Assembly: GCA_964416365.1 (NCBI GenBank)
Contig: CAYQDO010000027.1
Span: forward strand, 1-11,983
Length of the DNA stretch: 11,983 nucleotides
Origin: DUUS01 sp964416365
GTDB lineage: Bacteria; Bacillota_I; Bacilli_A; RF39; UBA660
Reading direction: 5' to 3'
Part shown: positions 1-5,276 of the stretch, one piece after another
How the letters are laid out: every line of letters starts with the position of its first letter
Position numbering within the stretch: the first letter of the stretch is position 1
Notes under the pieces: generated by a model
Seen by the model: only the letters and a program-made list of their open reading frames with translations
Databases searched by the model: none
What the model was told of the DNA's origin: nothing
Position numbers and translations under genes: made by a program

Positions 1-159
1 GTTGGGGCTAGAGTTACTATTATTGATGGTCCATTTAAGGGTATGGTCGGAACTATTGATAATTTAGATTTAGAGAAAAATCATATTACAGTTTTAATCG
101 ATTTATTTGGTCAAGAAACTCCAGTAGAAGTTGAAATATATCAAGTTAGTAGATTATAA
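1..159 (+). CDS. nusG: Transcription termination/antitermination protein NusG, C-terminal part (5' end outside window)
   Basis: Frame 1 is open from the first base to TAA at 157-159 and gives the last 52 residues of a NusG-type KOW domain. It begins VGARVTIIDGPFKGMVG, the usual KOW start, and ends in the YQVSRL beta-strand region. NusG binds RNA polymerase and couples it to Rho or to ribosomal S10; the KOW domain is the partner-binding part. The gene lies immediately upstream of rplK, the classic nusG-rplK-rplA order. Its N-terminal NGN domain must lie before the window. A perfect palindrome with a T-run starts inside the stop codon, so nusG is probably transcribed separately from rplK. Identity is secure from KOW pattern plus context; the length cannot be judged. 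Confidence 0.93.
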   Translation, partial: VGARVTIIDGPFKGMVGTIDNLDLEKNHITVLIDLFGQETPVEVEIYQVSRL

Positions 160-182
160 GATAGACTAGTCTATCTTTTTTT
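158..182 (+). terminator. Rho-independent terminator after nusG
   Basis: A perfect 20-base palindrome at 158-177 (AAGATAGACT and its reverse complement) is followed by a T-run to 182. It begins with the last two bases of the nusG stop codon, so the hairpin overlaps the end of the gene. It separates nusG from the rplK promoter just downstream. Confidence 0.85.
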
Positions 183-193
183 ATTAAAAATGC

Positions 194-222
194 TTGAAAA
201 TACGGGTTTATTGTGCTAATAT
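194..222 (+). promoter_or_regulatory. Sigma-A promoter for rplK-rplA
   Basis: TTGAAA at 194-199 and TAATAT at 217-222 are separated by 17 bp, with TG at 214-215 making an extended -10 (TGC TAATAT). Transcription would start near 229, leaving a leader of about 90 nt before the rplK start. The rpsL promoter has the same -10, spacing and extended TG, suggesting matched strong ribosomal promoters. Confidence 0.8.
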
Positions 223-255
223 CGTGATTGCAGTTATATATTTTTATGACTCATC

Positions 256-289
256 TAGTGGAGGGGAAGCGGATTAGCCCATACCACTA
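256..289 (+). promoter_or_regulatory. Candidate ribosomal protein L1 binding site in the rplK leader
   Basis: TAGTGG (256-261) pairs perfectly with CCACTA (284-289). Inside, GGG near 263-266 can pair with CCC 278-280, leaving an asymmetric internal loop (A/G on one side, ATA 281-283 on the other). A two-helix element with a purine-rich asymmetric loop resembles the L1 site on 23S rRNA and the mimic used for autoregulation in L11-L1 operon leaders. The position, about 30 nt before the start codon, fits translational repression by L1. The match is from memory and not from a covariance search. Confidence 0.55.
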
Positions 290-318
290 AGCGAAAATAA
301 TGAAAGGAAGTGTTTTTC

Positions 319-906
319 GTGGCAAAAGAAATCGTTAAAAAAATTAAACTACAAATTCCTGCCGGAAAAGCAACACCTGCTCCACCAGTAGGTACTGTTT
401 TAGGTCCAGCTGGAATTAATTTACAAGAGTTTTGTACTAAGTTTAACGACGCTTCTAAAGATAAAATAGGAGATATAGTTCCTGTTGAAATATCTTTATA
501 TGATGATCGTAGTTATGACTTTGTAATTAAAACTCCACCAGCTCCATTCTTATTAAAGAAGATTGCTAAAATTGAAAAGGCGAGTAAAAAAGGTGCAAAT
601 GAAATTGCAGCAACTATTACTAAAGAAGACTTACAAAAAATTGCTGAAATTAAATTACCTGACTTAAATGCTTATGATTTAAAAGGAGCTATGAACATTA
701 TTGAGGGCACTGCCCGTAATATGGGAATTGCGATTAAAGGTGTCAATGATGCTGAACTTGCTCAACAAGCAGCTGAAGCTATTGAAGCTGAAAAAGAACA
801 AGCTAAACGTGATGCTGAACTTGCTGAACTTGAAGCAGGAATTGAAGATACAAATGTCGAACCAGAAGAAATTGGTAAAGACGAAAACGAAGAAAAAACT
901 GAATAA
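319..906 (+). CDS. rplK: 50S ribosomal protein L11 with an unusual acidic C-terminal extension
   Basis: Large-subunit protein of the GTPase-associated centre, binding 23S rRNA helices 43/44 at the stalk base. The start is GTG at 319, after AAAGGAAG at 303-310, giving MAKEIVKKIKLQIPAGKA; an in-frame GTG at 310 lies on the ribosome binding site and was not used. The protein is 195 residues, while L11 is normally about 141. The conserved body ends near residue 140 (TARNMGIAIK), followed by a 55-residue Ala/Glu/Lys-rich tail whose first half looks like a charged helix (AELAQQAAEAIEAEKEQ) and whose end is strongly acidic. In the proline-rich loop, the usual Pro26 is Thr (PAPPVGT), and LGQAG is LGPAG. 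Co-transcribed with rplA, 40 bp downstream. The body is certain; the role of the tail is unknown. Confidence 0.97.
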   Translation: MAKEIVKKIKLQIPAGKATPAPPVGTVLGPAGINLQEFCTKFNDASKDKIGDIVPVEISLYDDRSYDFVIKTPPAPFLLKKIAKIEKASKKGANEIAATITKEDLQKIAEIKLPDLNAYDLKGAMNIIEGTARNMGIAIKGVNDAELAQQAAEAIEAEKEQAKRDAELAELEAGIEDTNVEPEEIGKDENEEKTE

Positions 907-946
907 TAATAGTCCGCAAAAATCTACCACGATTGGAGGGAAACAA

Positions 947-1642
947 ATGAAAAAAGGAAAAAAATATGTGGAAGCTTCAAAGTTAGTTGATAAGAAAATA
1001 GCTTATGAACTAGTCGAAGCAATAAAATTAGTTAAACAAACAAATGTCACTAAATTTGATAGCACTGTTGATGTTGCATTAAATTTAAATATTGATACTA
1101 AGAAATCTGATCAACAACTAAGAGGGTCAATAGTATTACCACATGGAACAGGCAAAACTTCAAAAATCTTAGTTTTAGCTAAAGGCAATGCTGCAAAAGA
1201 AGCTAGTGATGCCGGTGTTGACTATGTTGGAGAAGTTGAATTAATAGAAAAAATTGCAAAAGAAAATTGGTTTGATTTTGATATTATTATAGCTACTCCA
1301 GAAATGATGCCAGCTCTAGGTAAAATTGGTAAAATTTTAGGTCCTAAAGGCTTAATGCCAAACCCTAAAACTGGAACCGTAACTACCAACCCAGCTAAAG
1401 TTGTTGAAGATGTTAAAAAAGGAATGATTGAATATCGTGTCGATACTTTCGGGAATGTTCATTCTATAGTTGGTAAAGCTTCATTTGATGAAAAAGCTTT
1501 AGAAGAAAATTTAGTATATTTTGTTAATACAATAGCTAAAAATAAACCAGCTAGTATTAAAGGAAAATTTATTAAAAATATTACTGTTAGTACTACTATG
1601 GGTCCTGGAATCAAGATTAATTTAGATTCTTTTGACATATAA
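947..1642 (+). CDS. rplA: 50S ribosomal protein L1
   Basis: L1 forms the mobile L1 stalk beside the E-site and helps release deacylated tRNA. It is also a translational repressor of its own operon in many bacteria. The product is 231 residues, the usual length, and carries the signature GLMPNPKTGTVT. The ATG at 947 is chosen because GGAGGG lies at 935-940 and because MKKGKKYVEASKLV matches the normal L1 N-terminus. The frame is open upstream to 701, but that stretch overlaps rplK out of frame and does not look like L1. The last codons (TTT GAC ATA TAA) contain the -35 element of the rplJ promoter, so the gene end has a second function. Confidence 0.97.
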   Translation: MKKGKKYVEASKLVDKKIAYELVEAIKLVKQTNVTKFDSTVDVALNLNIDTKKSDQQLRGSIVLPHGTGKTSKILVLAKGNAAKEASDAGVDYVGEVELIEKIAKENWFDFDIIIATPEMMPALGKIGKILGPKGLMPNPKTGTVTTNPAKVVEDVKKGMIEYRVDTFGNVHSIVGKASFDEKALEENLVYFVNTIAKNKPASIKGKFIKNITVSTTMGPGIKINLDSFDI

Positions 1643-1660
1643 TAGATAATGTAATATAAT
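1632..1660 (+). promoter_or_regulatory. Perfect consensus sigma-A promoter for rplJ-rplL, starting inside rplA
   Basis: TTGACA at 1632-1637 and TATAAT at 1655-1660 are separated by exactly 17 bp, a full consensus match. The -35 box lies in the last sense codons of rplA. Transcription would start near 1667, just upstream of the L10 leader, so rplJ-rplL can be expressed independently of rplK-rplA. Confidence 0.9.
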
Positions 1661-1669
1661 AAAAACGAA

Positions 1670-1735
1670 ATAAAAAAACTTTTTTGCCGTAGACAGCAGG
1701 GAACTTAGGTTTTAATAATCCTGCCGAGGAAAGAT
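1670..1735 (+). ncRNA. L10 leader (ribosomal protein L10-L7/L12 binding element)
   Basis: The 5' UTR of rplJ carries CCGTAGACAGCAGG (1687-1700) and CCTGCCGAGG (1720-1729), the two conserved sides of the L10 leader known from Bacillota. GCAGG 1696-1700 pairs with CCTGC 1720-1724. In the known system L10, complexed with L7/L12, binds this RNA and represses its operon. Here the 3' side is followed by an attenuator, indicating control by premature termination. Exact ends are approximate. Confidence 0.85.
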
Positions 1736-1750
1736 TATACTTTTAATAGT

Positions 1751-1776
1751 AAACTTTCCTTATGGAAAGTTTTTTT
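1751..1776 (+). terminator. Attenuator hairpin of the L10 leader, with competing antiterminator
   Basis: AAACTTTCC (1751-1759), loop TTAT, and GGAAAGTTT (1764-1772) form a 9-bp stem that runs into a T-tract to 1776, upstream of the rplJ ribosome binding site. AGGAAAG at 1727-1733, at the 3' edge of the L10 leader, is complementary to CTTTCCT 1754-1760 and would form a mutually exclusive antiterminator. Protein bound to the leader could hold 1727-1733 back and so favour termination. Confidence 0.82.
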
Positions 1777-1798
1777 ATAAATATATAAGGAGGATACT

Positions 1799-2296
1799 AT
1801 GGCAAGTGAGAAAAGTCTTAATTTAAAGAAAGACGTAGTTAATGAAATTAAGAATAAAATTTCAGGATCAGAAACTGTAGTTTTATTTACTTACCAAGGA
1901 TTAACTGTGGCTGATGTCATTACATTAAGACGCAAACTCAGAGAAGTAGATGCAGAAGTTAAAATCTATAAAAATACTTTAGTTAAATTAGCACTAGATG
2001 ATTTAAACTTAGATTTAACTGAATTTCTAGAAGGACCAAATGCAGTTCTATTCTCTAAGAACTTACTAGAGGCGATTAAAGTTTTAGATAATTTCACCAA
2101 AGCAAATAAAACAGTTGCTATTAAAGCTGGAATTATTAAAGGCGATATTGCTTCAGTAGACACAATTAAGGAATATGCAAGCATTCCATCAATGGAAACA
2201 TTGCTATCTATGCTTGCTGGCGGCATGTTAGAACATGTCAGAAATCTAGCAATTGGCTTAAATATGTATGCTGAAAAACTAGAAGAAAATAATTAA
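1799..2296 (+). CDS. rplJ: 50S ribosomal protein L10
   Basis: L10 anchors the L7/L12 dimers to the base of the ribosomal stalk next to L11. The 165-residue product has the usual length. It shows the N-terminal globular pattern (VVLFTYQGLTVADVITLRRKLR, split by family-typical residues; YKNTLVKLAL) and a C-terminal helical part (ASIPSMETLLSMLAGGML) that carries the L7/L12 docking helix. ATG 1799 follows AAGGAGG at 1787-1793. rplL starts 19 bp after the stop codon, so the two form a short operon governed by the consensus promoter, the L10 leader and the attenuator. Nothing in the sequence is unusual. Confidence 0.97.
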   Translation: MASEKSLNLKKDVVNEIKNKISGSETVVLFTYQGLTVADVITLRRKLREVDAEVKIYKNTLVKLALDDLNLDLTEFLEGPNAVLFSKNLLEAIKVLDNFTKANKTVAIKAGIIKGDIASVDTIKEYASIPSMETLLSMLAGGMLEHVRNLAIGLNMYAEKLEENN

Positions 2297-2315
2297 AAAG
2301 GAAGGATTGAAAAAA

Positions 2316-2684
2316 ATGGCAAAATTAACAAGAGAAGAATTTATTAGTGCTTTAAAAGAAATGACTATTCTTGAAGTTAAAGAATTAGTTGACGCAATGA
2401 AAGAAGAATTAGGAGTTGACCCAAGTGCTTTAGCAGTTGCTGCTGCACCAGTAGCAGTTGCCGCTGAAGAAACTTCTAGTACTAAAACTGTTGTACTTAA
2501 AAATGCTGGAGCTGCTAAGATCGGTGTTATCAAAGTTATTAGAGAAATCACTGGCTTAGGATTAGTTGAAGCAAAAGCAGTTGCTGATAATGGTGGAAAT
2601 ATTAAAGAAAACATTTCTGCTGATGAAGCTAACGAAATTAAAGCTAAATTAGAAGAAGCCGGCGCTACTATCGAATTAGCTTAA
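2316..2684 (+). CDS. rplL: 50S ribosomal protein L7/L12
   Basis: The acidic stalk protein that recruits and stimulates EF-G, EF-Tu and other translational GTPases. The product is 122 residues, normal for the family. It has the N-terminal dimerisation region (MAKLTREEFISALKEM), an Ala/Val-rich hinge (ALAVAAAPVAVAAEE) and the conserved C-terminal domain with KIGVIKVIREITGLGL and AKAVADN. ATG 2316 is chosen over an in-frame TTG at 2307 because GGAAGG at 2300-2305 is well spaced from it and MAKLT is the usual start. The hinge's repetitive GCT/GCA/GTA codons explain an open shadow frame on the other strand. A terminator follows immediately; rpoB does not. Confidence 0.97.
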   Translation: MAKLTREEFISALKEMTILEVKELVDAMKEELGVDPSALAVAAAPVAVAAEETSSTKTVVLKNAGAAKIGVIKVIREITGLGLVEAKAVADNGGNIKENISADEANEIKAKLEEAGATIELA

Positions 2685-2685
2685 T

Positions 2686-2712
2686 AAAAACCCCGTCAAA
2701 AACGGGTTTTTT
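2686..2712 (+). terminator. Rho-independent terminator after rplL
   Basis: CCCGT (2692-2696) pairs with ACGGG (2702-2706). The stem extends through AAAAA 2686-2690 and the T-run 2707-2712, with one bulged C at 2691 and loop CAAAA. It ends the rplJ-rplL unit two bases after a tandem TAA stop. Confidence 0.9.
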
Positions 2713-2714
2713 AA

Positions 2715-2743
2715 TTGCAATTATTTCGTTTTTTATATATAAT
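2715..2743 (+). promoter_or_regulatory. Promoter for the 2770-3751 cassette
   Basis: TTGCAA (2715-2720), 17 bp, then TATAAT (2738-2743). A second TATAAT lies at 2746-2751 but would place the start almost on the ribosome binding site. The promoter follows directly after the rplL terminator, so the cassette is an independent unit. Confidence 0.7.
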
Positions 2744-2769
2744 AATATAATGAAAAAGGTGGGTTTGAC

Positions 2770-2928
2770 ATGAAACTTAATAAAAGAGGCTGGGGATATG
2801 GAACAATGATTTTATTAATGACTATTTTGTGCTTATTTTTAATTGTTGCAATCTATTATATTTATCGTTTATACAATAATGTTGAGATCAAACAACATCT
2901 TAACATTACGGAAATAAGCTCATTATGA
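2770..2928 (+). CDS. Small single-pass membrane protein, 52 residues, function unknown
   Basis: ATG 2770 follows AAGGTGGG (2756-2763) and a good promoter, and the frame ends at TGA 2926-2928, overlapping the next gene's ATG by four bases (ATGA). This translational coupling and the clean expression signals argue for a real gene despite its size. The product has a short basic start (MKLNKRGWGYGT), one hydrophobic helix at about residues 12-33 (MILLMTILCLFLIVAIYYIY), and a short polar tail. KRGWGYGTM before the helix faintly recalls a class III prepilin leader (Gly at -1, aromatic at +1), but the Glu expected at +5 is Thr. With the pseudopilin-like gene next door, a minor pilin-like subunit or membrane partner is possible; this is inference. 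Confidence 0.72.
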   Translation: MKLNKRGWGYGTMILLMTILCLFLIVAIYYIYRLYNNVEIKQHLNITEISSL

Positions 2929-3284
2929 AAAAAATACTAATTATTTGGAGTTTAATTTCGGTTTTATTGGTAGGTGGTTTAACTTATCTAGGATTTAATC
3001 TCCAAAATAAGAATAAAAATTACTATAAATTAGAAGAAAGATTGAAAACATCTGCAGAAGATTACTATTCTCAATATCCTAATGAATTACCAGCTAATAA
3101 GAAAGCTATTACCGTTCCAAGATTAATTGAAACTAGTTTTTTAATGGAATTTAAAAATCAAAATGAAGATTGTAAAGGCTATGTAGTTATCAAAAAAAAT
3201 TTATTAAGTCATGATTACAAGCCATATATAAAATGTTCTAATTATGAAACAAAAGGTTATGATTCCACTAATGAAGGAGAATAA
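2925..3284 (+). CDS. Membrane-anchored pseudopilin-like protein, 119 residues
   Basis: The start ATG overlaps the preceding stop (ATGA). The product has one N-terminal hydrophobic segment (residues 4-26) after MKK. A helical, mostly polar stretch follows (KNYYKLEERLKTSAEDYY), then a small extracellular domain. The helix followed by YPNELPANKKAITVPRLIE and the pair CKGYVVIKK...YIKCSNYETKGY resemble the soluble part of pilin-like proteins seen in AT-rich gut Bacillota. Cys83 and Cys104 flank the last strands and could form a disulfide, as in many pilin D-regions. There is no clear GFTLIE prepilin cleavage site, so simple signal-anchor membrane attachment is equally likely. The lipoprotein gene starts two bases after its stop. 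Fold assignment is tentative. Confidence 0.82.
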   Translation: MKKILIIWSLISVLLVGGLTYLGFNLQNKNKNYYKLEERLKTSAEDYYSQYPNELPANKKAITVPRLIETSFLMEFKNQNEDCKGYVVIKKNLLSHDYKPYIKCSNYETKGYDSTNEGE

Positions 3285-3286
3285 TT

Positions 3287-3751
3287 ATGAAAAAAATTAA
3301 AAGTTTAATTATTGTTTTATTATCATTATTTCTAGCAACCAGTTGTGGAAGGCAAAAAGAAATCAATGAATTTCAAGAATTATTTGATGTTGAAACTACT
3401 ATAGTTAAAAGTATTTCTTATGAAGAATTTTTAAATATGGATAGTTTATCTGGAGTAGTATTTATTGCTAATGAAAATGAAGAAACCCAAAGAATTGCCA
3501 AAATCTTTTGTGCAGCACTTTGCGAATGCGATACCGATAAAGCATTATTTTTAAAAAAATCTAAGATAACCGATGACAAATACAAAGAAATATTAAATAC
3601 TGAAAACTTAGATGATTTATTGATTGTGGCTTTTAAAAAAGGCAATATCATTGGAACCTATTCAAAAGATACTGAAACTGACAATGTAAAAGAATATCTT
3701 ACCAATTTAATTTATGAAGCAAATCCCCCAGTTTGTAATGATATTTGCTAA
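3287..3751 (+). CDS. Putative lipoprotein with possible thioredoxin-like fold, cysteine-rich
   Basis: ATG 3287 follows AAGGAG (3274-3281 region), two bases after the previous gene. The N-terminus is a lipoprotein signal: MKKIK, a hydrophobic core, then LFLATSC with the lipidated Cys at residue 20. The mature 134 residues show an alternating pattern like a thioredoxin fold: strand SGVVFIAN (55-62), helix ETQRIAKIFCAAL (66-78), strand KALFLKKS, then DDLLIVAFKKGNIIGTY (109-125) and a final helix. The active-site CxxC is absent at the usual place; instead Cys75, Cys79 and Cys81 cluster in the first helix (CAALCEC), and CNDIC ends the protein. It probably sits on the outer face of the membrane with the pseudopilin-like protein. 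A redox or metal-binding role is possible but unproven. Confidence 0.82.
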   Translation: MKKIKSLIIVLLSLFLATSCGRQKEINEFQELFDVETTIVKSISYEEFLNMDSLSGVVFIANENEETQRIAKIFCAALCECDTDKALFLKKSKITDDKYKEILNTENLDDLLIVAFKKGNIIGTYSKDTETDNVKEYLTNLIYEANPPVCNDIC

Positions 3752-3773
3752 ACAGAAAAAAATATGTTATAAT
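3745..3773 (+). promoter_or_regulatory. Extended -10 promoter for the M3-like peptidase gene
   Basis: TGTTATAAT (3765-3773) is a full extended -10. A weak -35 TTGCTA (3745-3750) lies 17 bp upstream and overlaps the lipoprotein stop codon. No terminator is visible between the two genes, so read-through from the cassette is also possible. Confidence 0.65.
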
Positions 3774-3804
3774 TCTAAACATTCTTTAAAAAGGGGTGTT
3801 TTTT

Positions 3805-5139
3805 TTGAATATAACTTGGGATTTTCAAAAAATAATTAAGGAGATTAATGAAATAAAAAATTGGAAAGCATTTGCTTTTGAACAAAAGGCTTCTAAATAT
3901 TTTGCATTAAAAAAATATAGTGACATGCTTTTTAAAAGTACAATAAATGATCGAGAATTACCAGAACGAGGTTTAATAAATCTAAATACTTCTTTATTTT
4001 ATGATTATGCATCAAGCAATGAATCATTGACTTATAAATTACATAAGATTTTTGATATTCAAGCCCTGCAAATGGTAGATAATTTCTTAAAATTGACAAG
4101 AGAATATAATTTGAAAGATACAGTGATTAATTTAGATTTACCACTAATTAGTAATTATCAATATCAATTAACAGATGACCTTTTTGTAAAGTTTGGAGAT
4201 GAATTTTTCAATAGAATTCCATTCATAGAAAAAAATATGGTTTCAAAAATGATTGAACGTAATTTAATCTATTTGACGAAGACATCAAATACTACAAATA
4301 CATCACCTATTGGAATTTATTATACTAACAGACATATTTTATTAACACATAATAAGTGTATAAATCTAGATTCTCTTTTTAGAGTTATTCATGAAGTAGC
4401 ACATGATAAAGATTTACAAAAGATTAATAGTTTTTATCAAAAAGAATTACATATGGCCGATATTTTCTCGGAATTTTATCCTAAATTAGTCGAATTGTTA
4501 TTAATGGACTTTATAGTGGAAAAATGTGATTTCTTATCTTTAGAAGTGAATCTATATAAACATAGTTTTTTAAACCATCAAAACAGACATTTAATTAATG
4601 TATTATCTAATGTGACTAATCCACAAAAAGTTTTAGATAATTATGAACTGAATATACTACTGCCGTATTTTAATATTAATAAGCCATTACTTACTAATTT
4701 TGAAAAATCAATTAATGAAAAGCAATACTATAAACAAATTGAGCAATTTGTTAGAAATGAAATAAGTTACATTAGTAAAACTAATAGGTTTAAGGATTTT
4801 ATTAATAATCCCATGTATTATATATTCAATATATTTGATTCACCACAACGTGAAAACTCAATTCTATTAGCTGGTAGTATCCTTAGTGATGGTAAGTATT
4901 TATTAAGTACTTTATTAGCATTCAAATTTTATTACTTAATTAAACTAGATTTTGAGAAAGGCATGGATCTTTTAAAAGAAGTAACAGAGGAATTATTTAA
5001 CGATTATCAAAATCCAGAAATAGTTATCAATAAATATCATTTAGAAGATTATTTATCACCTGATTATATTCAAAATTATGCTAATGAATATAATATGGGG
5101 AATAAAAAACTATTAAAAACATTGAATGATAAAAATTAA
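3805..5139 (+). CDS. M3-like (oligoendopeptidase F-related) zinc metallopeptidase, 444 residues
   Basis: Contains the gluzincin motif HEVAH (His196, Glu197, His200 from the TTG start). Then comes SEFYPKLVE, where Glu223 falls 27 residues after the first His and a second Glu seven residues later. This spacing matches the PepF-type active site (HExGH then xxExxSxxxE), so Glu223 is the likely third zinc ligand; the motif Gly is Ala here. The protein is shorter than PepF (about 600 residues), has no signal peptide or membrane helix, and should act in the cytoplasm, probably on peptides. TTG 3805 is preferred because AAAAGGGG (3789-3796) lies eight bases upstream; an in-frame GTG at 3796 overlaps that site. 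The substrate is unknown. It has its own promoter and lies before the str operon. Confidence 0.85.
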   Translation: MNITWDFQKIIKEINEIKNWKAFAFEQKASKYFALKKYSDMLFKSTINDRELPERGLINLNTSLFYDYASSNESLTYKLHKIFDIQALQMVDNFLKLTREYNLKDTVINLDLPLISNYQYQLTDDLFVKFGDEFFNRIPFIEKNMVSKMIERNLIYLTKTSNTTNTSPIGIYYTNRHILLTHNKCINLDSLFRVIHEVAHDKDLQKINSFYQKELHMADIFSEFYPKLVELLLMDFIVEKCDFLSLEVNLYKHSFLNHQNRHLINVLSNVTNPQKVLDNYELNILLPYFNINKPLLTNFEKSINEKQYYKQIEQFVRNEISYISKTNRFKDFINNPMYYIFNIFDSPQRENSILLAGSILSDGKYLLSTLLAFKFYYLIKLDFEKGMDLLKEVTEELFNDYQNPEIVINKYHLEDYLSPDYIQNYANEYNMGNKKLLKTLNDKN

Positions 5140-5172
5140 TGTCCATTAACAATATTTTAGTATAGAAAATAG

Positions 5173-5201
5173 TTGACAGTCATATAATAAAATGTTAATA
5201 T
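5173..5201 (+). promoter_or_regulatory. Promoter of the str operon (rpsL-rpsG-fusA-tuf)
   Basis: TTGACA (5173-5178), 17 bp, TAATAT (5196-5201), with TGT at 5193-5195 giving an extended -10. It is nearly the same design as the rplK promoter. Transcription would start near 5208, leaving a leader of about 88 nt. Confidence 0.85.
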
Positions 5202-5218
5202 GAGAATGCATTTATTTT

Positions 5219-5276
5219 GAGTTCTATCCAAGATAGAACTTGATTTTTGAGAATACACAACACACCAGGAAGTGTG
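5219..5276 (+). promoter_or_regulatory. Structured 5' leader of rpsL with two hairpins
   Basis: Hairpin 1: AGTTCTATC (5220-5228), loop CAA, GATAGAACT (5232-5240), a perfect 9-bp stem extendable by a G-T pair, followed by an interrupted T-tract (TGATTTTT). Hairpin 2: CACAC (5261-5265) with GTGTG (5272-5276), loop CAGGAA. They may protect the 5' end, weakly attenuate transcription, or bind a ribosomal protein. I recognise no known leader family here. The ribosome binding site GGAAGG (5285-5290) lies outside both stems. Confidence 0.45.

Noticed and set aside
310..318. Upstream in-frame starts for L11 (310), L7/L12 (TTG 2307), S12 (GTG 5272) and the M3-like gene (GTG 3796)
   Set aside because: They lie on or before the RBS of the family-typical start, which is better spaced.
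679..930. Open frames on the - strand at 679-930, 1966-2226, 2279-2614, 3418-3651, 5602-5877, 6778-7011, 7912-8187 and 11479-11811
   Set aside because: Each lies antisense to a clear gene, has no convincing RBS or promoter, and has biased composition explained by the sense codons.
701..946. An 82-codon N-terminal extension of L1
   Set aside because: It overlaps the rplK tail out of frame, and the normal L1 start at 947 has its own RBS and family-typical N-terminus.
1666..1685. A-run followed by T-run after rplA as a terminator
   Set aside because: The only spacer is one C, too small a loop, and there is no G-C stem. The run belongs to the rplJ leader.
5136..5149. TTAATG-TC-CATTAA palindrome after the M3-like gene as a terminator
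   Set aside because: The loop is two bases, the stem is weak, and no T-run follows.
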